From the NCBI RefSeq assembly GCF_014201885.1, contig NZ_JACHFN010000001.1, positions 248,001-312,000 on the forward strand: a stretch of 64,000 bases of DNA, given 5' to 3'. Position 1 is the first letter of the stretch. Each line of letters starts with the position of its first letter. Below are positions 62,701 through 64,000 of the stretch, piece after piece. The position numbers and the translations under genes were made by a program. Below the pieces are notes generated by a model, which was given only the letters and a program-made list of their open reading frames with translations, searched no databases and had not been told where the DNA came from. Origin of the DNA: Deinococcus budaensis (GTDB lineage Bacteria; Deinococcota; Deinococci; Deinococcales; Deinococcaceae).

Positions 62701-62724
62701 AAAACCCCCCGCACCGGGCGGGGG
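62701..62724 (-). terminator. Rho-independent terminator after the acyl-CoA ligase
   Basis: Minus-strand CCCCCGC / GCGGGGG stem with a 5-nt loop, followed by GTTTTC. Lies about 30 nt past the ligase stop. Confidence 0.75.
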
Positions 62725-62756
62725 AGGAGCAGGGGGGCGCGCGCCCGGCCCCCGCC

Positions 62757-64000
<1,244 letters not shown>

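Overview
The window is high-GC, densely coding bacterial chromosome that looks like Deinococcus. This rests on gene content: RadA and RecN repair proteins, SpoVS and the bacillithiol enzyme BshC in a non-spore-former, both type I and type III glutamine synthetase, a LEA-like helical protein, and many 'TANNNT' -10 boxes sitting 5-9 nt before start codons (the leaderless architecture known in Deinococcus). No rRNA, tRNA, IS element, prophage or CRISPR array was seen. No gene-free stretch exceeds 300 bases.

Layout. 1-7.9 kb: 3' part of a ClpC/ClpA ATPase, a DUF2087 protein, radA, a small WGxxGxxG protein, clpB on the opposite strand with an HspR-type HAIR operator, and an AttH-like lipoprotein. 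8-13.8 kb: a complete branched-chain amino acid ABC operon (substrate-binding protein, livH, livM, livG, livF) on the minus strand. 14-17.8 kb: divergent glnA (type I) and glnN (type III). 18-25.6 kb: AAC(3)-like acetyltransferase overlapping an alanyl-tRNA editing protein, a 5'-nucleotidase lipoprotein, a hypothetical gene, tandem DUF1622 membrane genes and alpha-glucan phosphorylase. 25.7-34.5 kb: an EamA exporter, a hypothetical gene, pckA, a PrcB-domain lipoprotein, recN, a LEA-like protein and a degenerate shikimate-dehydrogenase-like protein. 34.5-41 kb: dipeptide/oligopeptide ABC genes (dppC, dppB, dppA without ATPases) and a subtilase lipoprotein. 41-47.6 kb: DUF2227, a DUF6624-like secreted protein, a methyltransferase and a minus-strand envelope cluster (LapA-like, fabZ, lptF/G-like permease, MGDG-type glycosyltransferase, polysaccharide deacetylase). 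47.7-64 kb: a short GNAT-like ORF, acyl-CoA dehydrogenase, spoVS, zinc metallopeptidase, SufT-like protein with two rhodaneses, a double U32 protein, DUF402, a nucleotidyltransferase, bshC, a Crp/Fnr regulator, a TagA/WecG glycosyltransferase, a thioredoxin-like secreted protein, PBP1A, a lone receiver protein and the 3' part of a long-chain acyl-CoA ligase.

Themes: proteostasis and repair (Clp, RadA, RecN), nitrogen and amino-acid supply (Liv, GlnA/GlnN, Dpp), thiol and sulfur handling (SufT, rhodaneses, BshC) and envelope building (LptF/G-like, glycolipid glycosyltransferase, deacetylase, TagA, PBP1A). The most thought-provoking points are an Lpt-type permease coupled to a glycolipid glycosyltransferase without any Lpx gene, the clpB HAIR/promoter overlap, repeated boxes between glnA and glnN, a LacI-type operator core before pckA, the widespread leaderless promoters, and a family of long hairpins without U-tracts after genes.
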